Positions 23,469 to 36,300 of a DNA stretch of 64,000 bases are shown here, piece by piece. The DNA is from Spirometra erinaceieuropaei. Lineage: Eukaryota > Platyhelminthes > Cestoda > Diphyllobothriidea > Diphyllobothriidae. The stretch covers positions 1,054,568 to 1,118,567 of the forward strand of contig CACRXP010000009.1 in assembly GCA_902702965.1 (NCBI GenBank), read 5' to 3'. The translations under genes and the position numbers were made by a program. Numbering within the stretch: position 1 is the stretch's first letter; every line of letters starts with the position of its first letter. Below the pieces are notes generated by a model. The model made no database searches, was not told the origin of the DNA, and was given only the letters and a program-made list of their open reading frames with translations.

Positions 23469-26400
23469 GAATAAATAAATAAAATAATTTTTATTAAAGA
23501 ACCGTCGGGGTCCCATCAAAGGAAGGAAAAATAAATTTACACATGCATTTTAGACGAGGGAAGCAGAATCTGCACAAAATACAATTCATAATTTCTGAAT
23601 TTGTACTCCGGTAAGAAAAACGATGAGCGAGCGGTGAAGAAAAACTCCACTTTAAAATTTAAAATTGATTGGATTAAGTTTACAGGAGAAAAAACCGTCG
23701 CTCATAATACCACAAAAATTGCGGGCAGGGCTGGCCTGCATGTGGCGATATATAACGGATTATAATTGGACATCGGCAGGCAGAAGCAAATATCAGACTT
23801 GATTATAATCGGACATCCTCAGCGCAGAAATAACTATTAGCTTTGAGGGGTAAGTATGCGGGTTAGACAGGGCTGGTCAGCATGTGGTATCGTTTACAGG
23901 ATCCAGAACGGACATCGTCAGGGCAGAACTGATAGGCCGGATGAGACTATTCGCGTCAAAGAGGCCAGACGGGAGGAACCCAGACACGATCGGCCACAGT
24001 CCGCTTCGGGCCCAGCTGAGGAGCGTGGAAGGGAGGCACGACCAAACTACCAGCAGACGGCGAATACAGAGGGTTCCGCCGTGAGCGTCGACAGACCGCT
24101 AGAGGTAGAAATAAGGGAGACGATATCAAGAACCGCGAAAATCGTCGCTTTGGGGGAAGACTGATAGCAGTGGATTTAGTAACCGATTCAAATCAGGGGA
24201 TTGTAAATCTATAAATTAATGATTCCACTTAATATACCGCTAAATTCCATGAGGAACCTTCCTGAAGTCAAGAACTGAGTGTTGGGGAATGAGACCGTTA
24301 ACAGTGTCTTTATGTTTTCCGGTGTAAGTTGTTTGCCTAATTTTGACTAAAATACCAGTAACTTAGGTCATGACCTAATTTCTGGCGGAAGATAATTCCA
24401 AAGGAAGGCATATTTGGAAGCAAAGAAGAGGGAGCGCTTAGATGTAGTACAAAGAGGCGGCGGAATCACCATGCAGGAGTTGCGCGTGACATAAGACCGA
24501 TCTGTCGGAGTGAGTGTCAATGAGCGGAAGATTGGAACTAGGGTTAATGCAATAAAAACAAAGACCAGCTTCGAGTCTTCTTACTTATAAAAACTGAATG
24601 TTCGGCAGCTGACATCCCTTGAAAGAACAGTTTCCGCGTGAAAACGCTCTGAACATTTTCGATCTTATAACGGTCACAGGCGTTCATTAAACCAAAGAAA
24701 AAACAGCAGTATTCGAAGACTGGAAGAACAAACATTTGATAAAGCCTTAGTTTCATTTCCGGAAGAAAAAAAATTACGCGGTATAAACCTATATATCTGC
24801 CCGGCTTTGGCAGAGATTCTATCTGCATGAGGTGATGAGACAAGTTTATTTGTATAACTTAAGCCTAGGTCCTTTATGGTGAAGCACTCTGAGAATGCGT
24901 TATTCTGAAAAATTATGGACAAGGAATTTTGGCAGCAGCACACTTGGATGACGAAAACTCCATCTGCCATGTTGAGCCCCATCTGTTTAAGCATTGTAAA
25001 TCGGAATTAATTTTATCAACACAGATGTTTGGGGTGTCCTTAGAATATGAGTAAACACACTTGAGGTCATCGGCATAAATAAAAGTTTGCGAATTTCCGA
25101 GTTCAGTCGAAATATCATTGATGTACAGAAGGAAGAGTAGCGGACCCAGGACAGTACATTGAAGTACACCACCCGGGATCGAGTGATGTGTCGAGTAGCT
25201 ATTTCCGGCCGTGACTTTCTGATATCGGTTGGATAGATAGGACCTAATGAGGTCGAGTAGGGGCGGCCAGAGACCGAGAGCTTCCAATTTAACTAAAATA
25301 CGTCTATGGGGCACCTTGTAAAAGGCTTTGTTAAAATCAATGAAGATAACTACAACTGACTGCTGCTCATTGGGAAGAGAAGCGATTAGATTAGGAAATT
25401 CAAACTGACAAGTTTTGCAGGATCGTTCATGTAAAAATTCATGTTGACTAGAGCTCAGAAGCCGATTAGGTAGACAGAAGTTAAGAAGTTCATTGAAAAT
25501 AATCCTTTCAAGAAGCCTTACTAGAGACGGTGTTTTGTGCACGTAAAGATAGTTTATAACATCTGAACGAGATCCTGACCTGAATACTGGAATGATAGTT
25601 GACGTTTTTTAGAATAGAATAGAATAGGTTTATTGTAGCGTTTCAGGAAGGAATCCTTTTGAAATATAAACCGAGAATAAACGACTAAGCAATATGGGAA
25701 AGTCGGATGCTTGTTTAATAATCGATTTCGGAATCCCGTACGTTCCTGAGCAGTGCGAGTTTTCCAAACGACTCATGAGTTTCTTAATGAGATCTGAGAA
25801 GATATCGATTGTACTCAGTGTCCTATCTGAAAGTGAACAAAAGAAAGAGACCGGTTCGGAATCAGTATTGAGGTGTCTTGCCAAGAAAGCACTAAACAAT
25901 TCCGCCTTGCAGTGTCATCGATGGGGAACACTTTGTTATCATTTAGCAGGTGTAGAAGTTCGTGACCACGCTTAAAGGAGGACCGACGACGAAAGATGTT
26001 AGCAACGGATTTTCCAGGGTTCGGATCACTGAGGATAAGTGATTCTCCTTGCCTGTCGCGCGGTTGGCGCATCCTTAAAGCCATTTCAAAAATCTCTGTG
26101 ATTTTAAGATAAGCGGCTAAAGAACGAGTGGATGGGTCACTTAACTGCAGTCTCAACTTTTTTAGTCTGTTGTGAGGAACAAGGGAATCTGAAGAATCAG
26201 GCTTGAAATATTTACGCGACACAAACTGTAAGATATCATCGAAAACATTGGACATGACATCACGAAGAATGGTTGCATCGCTACAGGAGAGGAAGCCACA
26301 CAAATCTTATGGTCTAATATAGTTATTTATTAAGTCGTTTTCTACGCAATCTTTATTTAGCTAAGTCCGGACCCTGCCAGTGTTTTTTGAAAAGGCAGGC

Positions 26401-27075
26401 GGTAAGCAACAATAAATTACTAAATAATCTTTATCAAAGAGGTCCTTTTTGAAGGCAACAAAAAGAGGAGCAACGTCCTTGTTAAAGACTAAATCTAAAC
26501 TGTGACTATCTATTGTTGAATAGCGCACCAGTTTGGAACAGTCAGAAAAATTGACAATATCGTGGAAGGGGTGAAATCTAAGTGGACAGCTATTGGAAAC
26601 CCAGTATATTTCAGGAAGGTAATAATACCCAGTGATTACTTTAACATCGGAAGCAACATCCGAAATTAATTGAAAGATTTCACATATTTGTGAAAATCAC
26701 TGGCTGAAGAGTTTTGGGATTGCAGATACAGCCAATAATTGCCTTTTTTGCCGCGAGGGAATAGCAGATGCAAAGCAGAAGTTTCCCGTGAATGAGGAAA
26801 AATCCAGGTAATAGGGAGAGTGCTTTCGGTAGGATTAAAGATAAAGAAGACAACCGCCCCCATGCCTAGTCTTGCGGTCTTGACGATAAAAATCGAAGTC
26901 ATCTATGAGGAGGGCAGGGTAAGGAATTAGCGAATGGATCTAAGATTTTGTCACACATATAACATCAGGCGTCATTTCGAGAGCGATGGCACTGATTTGG
27001 GTCATCTTGTTTATAACAGACCTGGCGTTCAATAATATAATATCTAATGCATTTCGAACAACAATGCTTATCGTC
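23469..27075 (-). mobile_element. CR1/Jockey-type non-LTR retrotransposon, 5'-truncated, dead
   Basis: Read on minus from 27075. Endonuclease remnants come first: LNARSVINKMTQISAI, then PDVICVTKS and the GGG of the metal-site region. Next is the linker (26303-25815). The reverse transcriptase follows (25542-24913), with FIDFNKAFYKVPH, IPGGVLQCTVLGPLLFLLYIND and the catalytic box FIYADDLK (both Asp present). The C-terminal domain ends with SKRSLFFASKYAFLWNYLPPEI near 24370, and a 3' UTR of about 900 bases ends in a (TTTA)n tail at 23469. Many frameshifts and stops break the frame. A (GAATA)n tract at 25610-25640 interrupts the RT. The endonuclease start and ORF1 are missing. Confidence 0.88.
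24913..25542 (-). pseudogene. reverse transcriptase domain of the LINE, best-preserved part
   Basis: 209 codons open. Domain order: HKTPSLVRLLERII, SSQHEFLHERSC, FIDFNKAFYKVPH (block A Asp), SYLSNRYQKV, PGGVLQCTVLGPLLFLLYIND, FIYADDLKCVYS (block C, YADD) and WGSTWQMEFSSSKCA. This is typical of CR1/Jockey RT. The chain continues in another frame below 24994 after a frameshift. Confidence 0.88.
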
Positions 27076-30000
27076 TTCTCCGTAGTTGGGTCTGCCTGCT
27101 GCCGTACAGACAACGAAAGTCTACATACTTACTAAGACTTTGTGCTCATCCGTGACCGTCGGCAGCACGGTTTTTGCCGGCAGTGTGCATAACTTTTGCT
27201 TCTTGATCTGCCTTTTTTCTGTCCGGGATGCTATAGAATATTTTTTGTCCTTTTGGTCTCTGTTAACCTCTGTCTTCTTGCACCTGACATTGATTCTCAT
27301 ACACACTGAGCTTCAAAGACGCACCGTCTTCTTTGTTATCAGCTTACGCGGCTAAGGGATTTGTGTTTGCATACATTCTTTCTGTTCTTTCAGTCTGTAT
27401 ATGCAGCTAGCGAAACAAAATCCCGAAGAAAATGAGTTCATCGGAGATCAAACATCTAAAACCATTTCCTAGTTTTCGTGAACGACTGCGTGGATAAGAC
27501 GGTTTGCAAATTCCTCATGCATGTTGGCAGTCAGGTCTGGGAACGATTGGCGAACGATTTTAAAAGGAGTGAATCGGCTTAACACCTGTTCTGGTTGTTG
27601 ACTTGTTAACGCTAACCTTGGCAAATATACGGTCCCTGAACTACCAAATAAAAAGCGAAACGTGACAGATACTTCATTTGGGTACGCCATGATTTGAGTT
27701 ACGTTGGATTAGTTGAGGACGATTGCCTCGAACTATTCTAGTCAGTTTGTCGTCTAAGTTATCGTTATATTGTCCAAAAATAAACCAATGTGCAAAAAGT
27801 GGCATTTGCGTTAAGAAGAACGTTTACACAATTTGGACATCAACTGATCAGCAACAGTTACGTAGCTTTTATTTAATCTCACTAAAATTGCGCTGTATAG
27901 GCCCTCGTCTGTGGCTAAGGAAAGGTTACAAACCGCCCGATAGAGTCCAAGCAAGGACTGTGCGAACGGCAAAATTTTTCGGCTCCCTCATGAAAGAGGA
28001 CCAACTGAACGAGCTTGGTTTATTTATCGTAGATTACAGGCAAATGAGCAGTAGATTGTCAGAGGCCTCAAATGCGCCCGTTGTTTGAAGGGGTCTTCGA
28101 AATTAATGCCGCGCAAAGCCCACGTGACCACTGTCTCAAACTGCAGAGCATGTTTGTTCATACGGTCCTCTGACGGGATGACATCACACAGAGGGTTACT
28201 GCAGTGTGAAACGTACTCTTTACTGGAAGCTTCATTCGCAAACTTTTGAGACATTCAAGTACAGCTTGATGTGCATTTCATTTTAACTTACCGTGAAAGT
28301 ACAGCCACAATTTGCATGTTTAAGAAAAAGTTTGCTGGCTTAATTTTCGACGGAAACCGGCTTTTACGACAAGACTACTCAAAGCCAGGTCTGTAAAACA
28401 CTTTGGCATACACAATCGTATTGCACTGGCTTACAATGAACAGGTGCGCTTCCTTATCATTACGATTGTAGTGTGATCCGACCACAATGTCAATGTTTGC
28501 AACCTTGTTTTCAGTGTGAATCTGCGAAAGCATTGTATCTAAACAGGGTCGTCAAGGGCTCTGCTTCTAACCCTTCAAATACATACATACACACCCTTGT
28601 GCGTGCTAAATACAAAGATTTATTTATTTATTTAAATCTGTCGAGCATATTGGTGCGACTGTGTCGTTGGATGCTGCCTACATCATTCCAACACATGCCG
28701 ATGGCAAGATACTTTTCAGTTCTTGAATCTGGATTGAAACTCAAATTAGAATTTTTTTCCTTCATGGGAATCGACCTGACACTACCATTGGTGAATTCGG
28801 AAAATACTCGATATACGCGTTTTAGCCTATCTGGTTAGGTTAAGTGCAATTGATGATCAAGAAGTTCCCCTTTAAGTGCAAGATGATTTCTAGGCCCGTG
28901 CACGCCTTTATAAAAGACCGACATCAGTACAGAAGGCGGAGGGGTTATTAAGATATATTTGTTATAATTACTCGCAATTTGTTAAAGGCGTTATCGTTGG
29001 TATGTCTGATAATTTGAATCCTGATTCGCATGGTTTTGCAAGTGCGTTTAATGATTGCATATTTGTTACTGCAAAAGAGACATTTTTAAACGCATAAATA
29101 CGACATATTTCTAGGTAAATTCGACTGACGCTTTTTTACCTTGGACTCTTTACGTCTAACGCTTAATAGCTGATAAGCTGATAAGCTCAAATCTATTTGC
29201 TAGCTCAAATACATACATATATATTTATGAGTATATAGTTATCAGCGTACGAATATTTTTTACGCTTATTCTTACGTAAAAATACGCCTGCACTTTTTGC
29301 TAATCCTTAGTCCAAAAACGGGTTTATATTTACCCGATAAAGGCAGTCATGAAGTGGTAAATTGAAGAAATATTCAAGATCGAACTTACTCTGTTAAACT
29401 ATGCGGTTTCTGCACGGTTCAATATGATTCCCAGAGAGTGCATGCGCCGGGCCCGTGACATGACACTGTCATTAAGTGACGCATTAATTCTTCACTTAAA
29501 ATTGTACACATCCTAAGGTTCTTTACTTTATCGACGGCTACCATATAGCACATTTCCCTCATTCAGCATGGTTTCTAAAAACCCGCCTACCTTGGTACAT
29601 TTTACCATCCCTTGTGGTCAAACATCACGCAACGTACGTTTTGCATGCATTTAGTTGTAAACAATTTACAAGTGCCGATAATTCAAAATTTTAGCAGCGA
29701 AGCATTGTGCCACTGTAATTTATAACAAGTTGTCATGCCATGTTTTGCATTTTATTAGTCAGTAATCGGTTTTTACAGAACATGGCGCAGTATTGGACTT
29801 TATGAAGAGTCTTGAGGTTTATCTGTACCTTACACCCTTTTCAGACAGCAGATGCATATAACCTTCGTACTCTGGCGTTTCGTTCTCACTGCACGGGGAT
29901 GGCCTTTGATTGCAGTTTTTCCACACGCTTTAACAGCAGCAGTGCATTGGCTTGGGGATTTCCAAATCCATGCACTGCTTTGATCTTTTTGTGTCCCTTC

Positions 30001-33000
30001 TCAGACTAGTGAATGAACTCACAATGAAATTATCTCAAAGTTAAATAGATGAAGTGTGGGGACCTGAGTCTACAATAATGTCTTGCATACTCCCAGCCCA
30101 AAGTATAAAAGGGGTACGAATGCTTTGATGAATAAATGAGTACTTTTCAGCCGCAAATATCGGCAATATGCTTTCACTTTTGTTTTGCTAGATAAGTCAT
30201 TAGCCCAGAACATCTCCAATACATCTCGGAAAAATAATGTTGTCCGAAATAAGCTTCCAAAATTAAGTCTAAGAGATGCAAATCAGCATGCATAGAATGG
30301 GATATTACTTGGCAACAACTCTGGTTGTCTGGTTGTTTTATGATCCAAGGGAATCGTAAAAATATATAAACGAGTCTGTTGTCCAAAAAGATTGTCCATT
30401 TGTTTGCCAGAGCATGTTTCTGGGATTACTGTGTTTATGCAGAAACGACTTTAAATCATAGTTTCTAAAAAATTATAAAACCCAAAGAAGTGTCATCCGC
30501 CGGGTCGGTGGTTGTAGTCTTTTTTAACTAGCTGGTAAACGAAAGCAACGGTACTATACTTAAGCATTTGGATAGGGAACATATTAAAGGTGAGTGAGGT
30601 GCGAAATATTTGTTATATTTTAGCGTTTGCACCAAGACATTAAACATAAGGACATGCGACAAACTTATAAGTCAATAGAAGTGGTTCAGTGAACTTGAAG
30701 TGGGGGAAATTGAGGGATAGCACGTCCTTGGCAAACAGTATAGACACAGAAACTTGCAAAACCATGTCAACCTCTAATAAAGATATGGTTGTATCCCTTA
30801 TGCGCAGGGTCAGCGCTTGCTGACCTTCCGAATAAATGGACGTTAATAATTTGCAACAGGTCGAGACATTGATCTCTTTTTATTGCACATATCACACCTG
30901 CGGTCTCGCACGTTTACGATGCAGGGGCGTTTCGGGCCACAAGTTTGCAAATCAGCCCTCAAGTTGGTTTTTGTTTACTCCTGTCAAACCTCCTTGACCG
31001 TAGCCCAGGATTTTGCCCTCTTTAAATGGAATTAAAATTCCAAGGCATCATGGCAAGTTTCTGTGTATGCTGAATCTATGATTGTTTTGGCGGCAGTACT
31101 GTGGCCCAAATAAATAGAGTGAAATAATAATATAAGGTTCTTCGCTAATCAGAAACGCCGAAATGTTATAAGAATAATAAACCCATGAATTTTTAGGGAA
31201 GACATGCGTTCATAAAGCGTCATCTGAGAGAACACATCTATCGTATTGCGATGATGGCCAAAAATTAGGCAAGCTCAAGGCAGTAGGTTCTTTTTCGGGA
31301 ACTGGGTTCCCTTCGTTCCCATCATGCCTATATGCAATTTTTTCACCCAAAAAAGTGAATTGTATTTCATAGCGACATCATGTACAGTAGGGCTTTATCG
31401 TCTGTCAACACACCCGTTAGAATTCATTAGGGGATCAACAAAACTCACCGTTGCCAATTTTACCAATGAGTTGTAAGGGCAAAATTAAGCTTTACGGACC
31501 GTTCAAATATAGTTCATGAAAATGAAATTTTTCCATATGCTTTATCTTTACAGATTCATAGATCAAACGTATGAATCACTAAACGAGGGTTATGACTGGG
31601 CTTTTGAACAGCAAAGGTGATTTTTGATAAAGGCAGATGATGATCCAAAAAGAAAGAACACAACCATCATAATAATTTACGTGTCCGCATGTGTATAAAT
31701 AATCACATGAATGTTATATTTTTCAACTATCTAAGAAATAACCATGCGTAGGATGCCTTCGGCATATTTTAAAAGCATCGGTTATCTTACACGTGCTGGG
31801 GTTCCTACGACACGGACACCTCATAAGCAACCCTTGAGGATTCGAAAACTTAATGCACTATAACATAGAAGGTTTTCTTTGGATATAAGGCATGAAATCA
31901 TGTCGTATATTTAAGAAATATTTCAATACGCGGTCCACAAAAACGCAGATTTATAAAATAACACTTTGGCACACTTTCAGCCGTAGGAAACATGCAAGTC
32001 TGGCACCAAAATTGGTTGTCCTTCTTGGGAAGGCACTTTAGATGTTTGGGAGAATGTTTGCACAAAAACGAATATGTCGTAGTCCGTAAATCTATGTGGG
32101 GCAGTATTCAACACACACTGTTATTGCAAATCCGCGGACCGTATTTTGTGCTTAAAGTCACATTTAATTTCTGCGGTGCTGGTCTGTCGGAGTTAGGTCC
32201 GCGATGCGCATACTAAGGCGCGAAACACGGGCTTTATCGTAAATGCATACTTTCGGGCCTATTCATCCTATTACGACTATCTATCCAGTGTTTAAACTCT
32301 AAATCATAGATGGCAAAATGGATTGTGAGAGACTTATGCTCTACAAGAGCACTCCATCGAGGCGTCACATACTTTGATATCCGATTTGACAAATGGTTTC
32401 AGCCGACCTATTTAGTGGAAAAATTAGTGTTTATTCTTCTGGATTTTCATGATCGTTTTACTTCAATTAATTATCCAGTAGCGTCAACTTTGTGCCATAG
32501 CACGAACGTCATAAACCCTCTCATTAGTAAAGTAAGATTTTGAATCCTAGTTGAGGCTGGCCTTTTTATTAAGCCACCCCGTCTACTTTATTGGGCAAGC
32601 TGATTTTCTGAATAAGGTGTGGGTGTTAGTAAATGCTGCACACCGTCTGACATGTCGTTAGCCGTTGTCAGGCCCAGCGTTTGCGTGCGGACCGCGGACT
32701 GATCTCGAACTTTGGCGCTCAGCATCAACTTCAGGTAACTTTCCTTGTTATTCTGAAGAACACCGTCATCTACCAACCTCAGCCATGTCATTTTTGCCCG
32801 GATGTTACTCTGTGTCTGTATCGATTGCGCCAACTAAAGTGCAGAAAGGTTGAATAAGACTCATGGACATCTTCGACTCTAGGAGGTCTTCTTCCAAACC
32901 CCGACCGTGTGGTTTGATTTCGTGCAAGTAGTGACGTTTTAAATTAACAAACGTTCTCTTGCGCATCTTATAAAGCCTGTTTTGCCGATACAAGCGAAAA

Positions 33001-33020
33001 TGCGAGTTCCAGGAACTAGT
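27076..33020. other. A-T rich region with no firm gene
   Basis: This is probably the 5' flank or early introns of the coiled-coil gene. Two minus-strand frames have protein-like composition: 27690-27469 (73 codons, good ATG context, complete) and 28254-28027 (76 codons, with ATAAATAAACC directly after the stop). Neither is recognised. Small microsatellites occur, such as (ACAT)n near 28580. No shared repeat was noticed. Confidence 0.35.
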
Positions 33021-33256
33021 TGGTCAGAAGAAGAAGCGATCGCTGGAACAATGGCTTTATTCGCCTGATGTTTCGGATTCTCTCTTGAATCCATCATCAG
33101 ATACAGTTGCAGAAAAGGGTGGCTAGTGTAATACTGCGACTTCCTGTACACTAGCCACCCTTTTCTGCAACTGTCTCTGATGATGGATTCAAGAGAGAAT
33201 CCGAAACGTCAGGCGAATAAGGCCATTGTTCCAGCGATCGCTTCTTCTTCTGATCA
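33021..33256. repeat. near-perfect palindrome with two hammerhead motifs
   Basis: Arms 33021-33130 and 33147-33256 (110 bases each, with only a few mismatches) surround a 16-base spacer. Each arm carries a hammerhead-like motif in opposite orientation. The right one (+) has CTGATGA at 33177-33183, helix II GGATTC/GAATCC, GAAA at 33203-33206, then CGTC. The left one (-) is the same with CATC. These match the ribozymes found beside Penelope-like elements elsewhere in the window, so this is probably a solo inverted terminal repeat of such an element. Confidence 0.85.
33171..33216 (+). ncRNA. hammerhead ribozyme, PLE type
   Basis: Box 1 CTGATGA, 6-bp helix II GGATTC/GAATCC with loop AAGAGA, GAAA, then the loopless self-complementary ACGT and cleavage-site C at 33210, followed by AGGCG, which can pair with the preceding CTGTCT in helix I (about 5 bp with wobbles). 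All core bases are intact. Confidence 0.75.
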
Positions 33257-33355
33257 AAGCCTGCTTTGCCCTGGACTTTGCGTACTCACAACCACACTGG
33301 AACAGATTTTCTAGTATCGACGACTCCGAACTCAGCAACATACATGTACTTATAG

Positions 33356-36300
33356 GAAGACTTGGACGAACTGTCTGTCCTCCTCGAGAGAGGGCTTCAG
33401 AAGAGGAGAGCCAAGAAGTCAAGTCCTTCAAGGTGTTTTTCCAGAGAAAGGCCTCCCCTTCATTCTAATTCACATTCTGCCACCTGGAAGGTTCCCGCCA
33501 AACAAAAGTATGACAGAAAGACGCTCATCGTTGAGTATACATCCAGCTCAGACGAACTGTCTAATGGCCTGGACACATCCTCCTCGTCCTCCTCCTCCTC
33601 CTCCGCCTCAGCAAGTGACTCACGACACGAAACCGTTATGAATTATTCCTTCAAGTCGGGCTCTCTGTCTGGAGACCCTCCCAATTGCATCGGACACGGT
33701 GGCTTCCTGTCCATAGGCAGGAGCTCGTTGAGTGCATTGAACGCCAGGGAAAAGCGGAAGCTGAGTGAGCTGCTGTCGAAAAAATTTCGGTCTCAGTCTG
33801 CTGACTCTGTGCTCATGGCGGAGGGGGTGAGGCACACGAAGAAGGCGGGGGACGCTCCGTCACAAGCCAAAAGCAGTAAGTCGGTGCGCTGGAAGTCAGG
33901 GCACAAACTGGCATCCCATCGGCCCTCAAAGGAGAACATAGAACCTGTCGCTGTAAGTTTCTAGTTTTTTTCTAATATATTAATGCACGTCCTAAAATGT
34001 CCACTTGAATGATGCCTGAAAGTTACGCCGAAGAAGACTTTGGACAGTGTTCGCAGTTTCCGCTTGTGACATCAAGCTTTGTATCCTTGGTTGCTGATGT
34101 TAACATTAGTTGGATTGCTATGTCGCTCCTGACAATGAATTCTAATCGGGCCTCTGGTCATGGGTTCGGTTGTTTAAATCATCGTTTTACTCGACGAAAC
34201 CATGTGGCAGGAGAAAGCAGATGTTAAGGGAAAGGTAGAGCGTGTTTTCCATGTCATACTGACCCCAGAACATGCCCAGATAGTCGTGTCGATAATTCAG
34301 CAGATTCCCAAGTGATTAAGCAGAGCCGCCTCGATGGCTTCCCCAATAATAGAGGTGGCAGTACGCGCTAACGCGAAAAGAGTTCCCTAAGCAGCTCTAT
34401 TTGAAGGCAGGTGACATCGTATATTTTTCCGTAAATGAGATCCACCTTCTGGTTGGCTTCGAAGGTGACTGCTATTAAGAGATTTAAAAAACTAGGATGT
34501 TCATTTTACCGTTATTGACACCACAGTGCATTCTCGTTTCGTACAAAAAAGCTGAAAACGATCTAATCGGAGGCTTTCTGTGTTTCTGTAAAATATGTGA
34601 CAGCCAGTTGAGAAGTCGAGGAATGAACTGCAGTCGGAGATAGAAGTCCTTAAGAAGCAACATCGCGATGAAATCGCAGAACTCACCTCAAGGAACAAGA
34701 AAGAGTTGTTGCAAACGCAGAAGACCGCCGAAGAAAGGTACCAAAGCCTACGTTCGACGTTGGATCTGCTGGAAGAGAAACTTGCGCAGGCTATGATCAC
34801 CTCAACGAATCTTCACAATCTATCTACAGAAAAGGTAAATGGCGATTTCCACTTTATATGAACTTTGTGGTTCACTTCAAACAAGTGTCGGTTAATCCAT
34901 TTATACTTCAAAAAGGGGAACAGACAATAACAATGGAGACTACGATGGTCATTTCTGGATTAGTATTTAAAGTTAGCCAGCACTGCCGAACTCCAGGTTT
35001 AAGTGACCTGAAATCCGAACCTGGATTCTTTGGTTATTGAACGTTAAGTATTTCAATACTCTACCACTGACCTTCTGGACTGTTGTCCTGCCGGTTGACA
35101 TGGGGAATATTAATTGATGTAGAAAGAAGAATTCACTGATCTGGTCGGTATTCCTTCCTGCATTGTTACTAGGTGCCACGCGACTGCCTGCGAGGGCTCC
35201 AAGCCCAGGACGCGACGGGAGGAGACTCCCCCGTGGCCTGGTCGATGAACGTCGCTCCCCGCAATCTATCTCCAAAACGCTAAAATTAAACTTCTTATCA
35301 CAGTGGGCGTTCACCAATCAGGTTACGGAACATGCTGGTTCCGTTGTGCCTTCGGACTCATACTAAAACCCTCGCAGGCAGTCGCAGGTAGGCAAGTGAT
35401 CCACACTTGGGGTTAGCTATGACTGGCTGGTGACGGCTAATAAGCCAGAAATGGCCATTCTGGTCTCCCTTGTCTTTGTCGGTACCACCTGGTTTACATC
35501 TACGACTAGTCTCTGTGCGACTGCCTGCGAGGGTTCTAGTATGAGTTCCACGGCACAGCGGAACGAGCATGTTCCGTGACCTACCTGATCGGTGAGCGCC
35601 CACTGTCATAATTGATATTCTCGATCACAGCCGACAGGACAACGCGCCCGTGGCTCCATGGTAGAGTGTCAAACTGCATGACCAAAGATCCCGGATTCGA
35701 ACCTCAAGTGATCCACACTTGGGGTTGGGTATGACTGGCTGATGACGGCTAATAAGCCCGAAATGGCCATCCCGGTCTCCTTTGTCTTTGTCGACACCAG
35801 CTGATTTACATAAACTCCTAATGCTCGCAGCAAAAGGTACGGCTGACTGTTTTAAAATCGAAAGACAAATTCAGAAATTCGCAGAACATGGCTATTTTTC
35901 TTGCAATAGAATGTGTTATATGGTTGGAAATATGGGGTTTTTACCAAGCTCAATGACCTTTGAGTAAAAATCCTAGGTTGCTATGGAGTTGCAGCTCTTC
36001 ATTAATGTAAAAAAAATTGAGCGACGCCGATTTTTACGACCATGTCTAGGATATGCCTTGCTGTGATTTACATTGTTCCTTTTTAACTTCCTCAAAAATT
36101 AACTGCTAACTTGGAGTAGATCAGTTTGAAGTAAGGTCTACAAACGTGGATCGAAATTTGATGTATGGATACCTGGACCGGTGTCCATCAACCACAGCAG
36201 GATAACCGAGTAATATTCATTAACTGCCGACAATCAGCTGGTAGTATATACTGGGTTGCAGGATACCTGTTCGAAGTTTGGCAAATATTACGCGATTATC

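Larger units (their letters stand above)
34930..35830. mobile_element. tRNA-derived hammerhead element, copy S4, inverted cluster
   Basis: 34930-35390 holds decayed minus-orientation units (shared blocks CACAGTGGGCGTTCACC, GGAACATGC, CCTCGCAGGCAGTCGC). At about 35390 orientation flips, and 35391-35830 is plus: a hammerhead at 35421, a full intervening unit, and a second hammerhead at 35733, exactly 312 bases apart. The unit between them contains the tRNA-like head GCCCGTGGCTCCATGGTAGAG (A box) and ATTCGAACC (B box) at 35650-35705, then GGGTATGACTGG. It lies in an intron of the coiled-coil gene. Confidence 0.87.

Noticed and set aside
33021..33256. CRISPR-like repeat arrangement
   Set aside because: It is an inverted palindrome, not direct repeats with spacers, and the DNA is eukaryotic.
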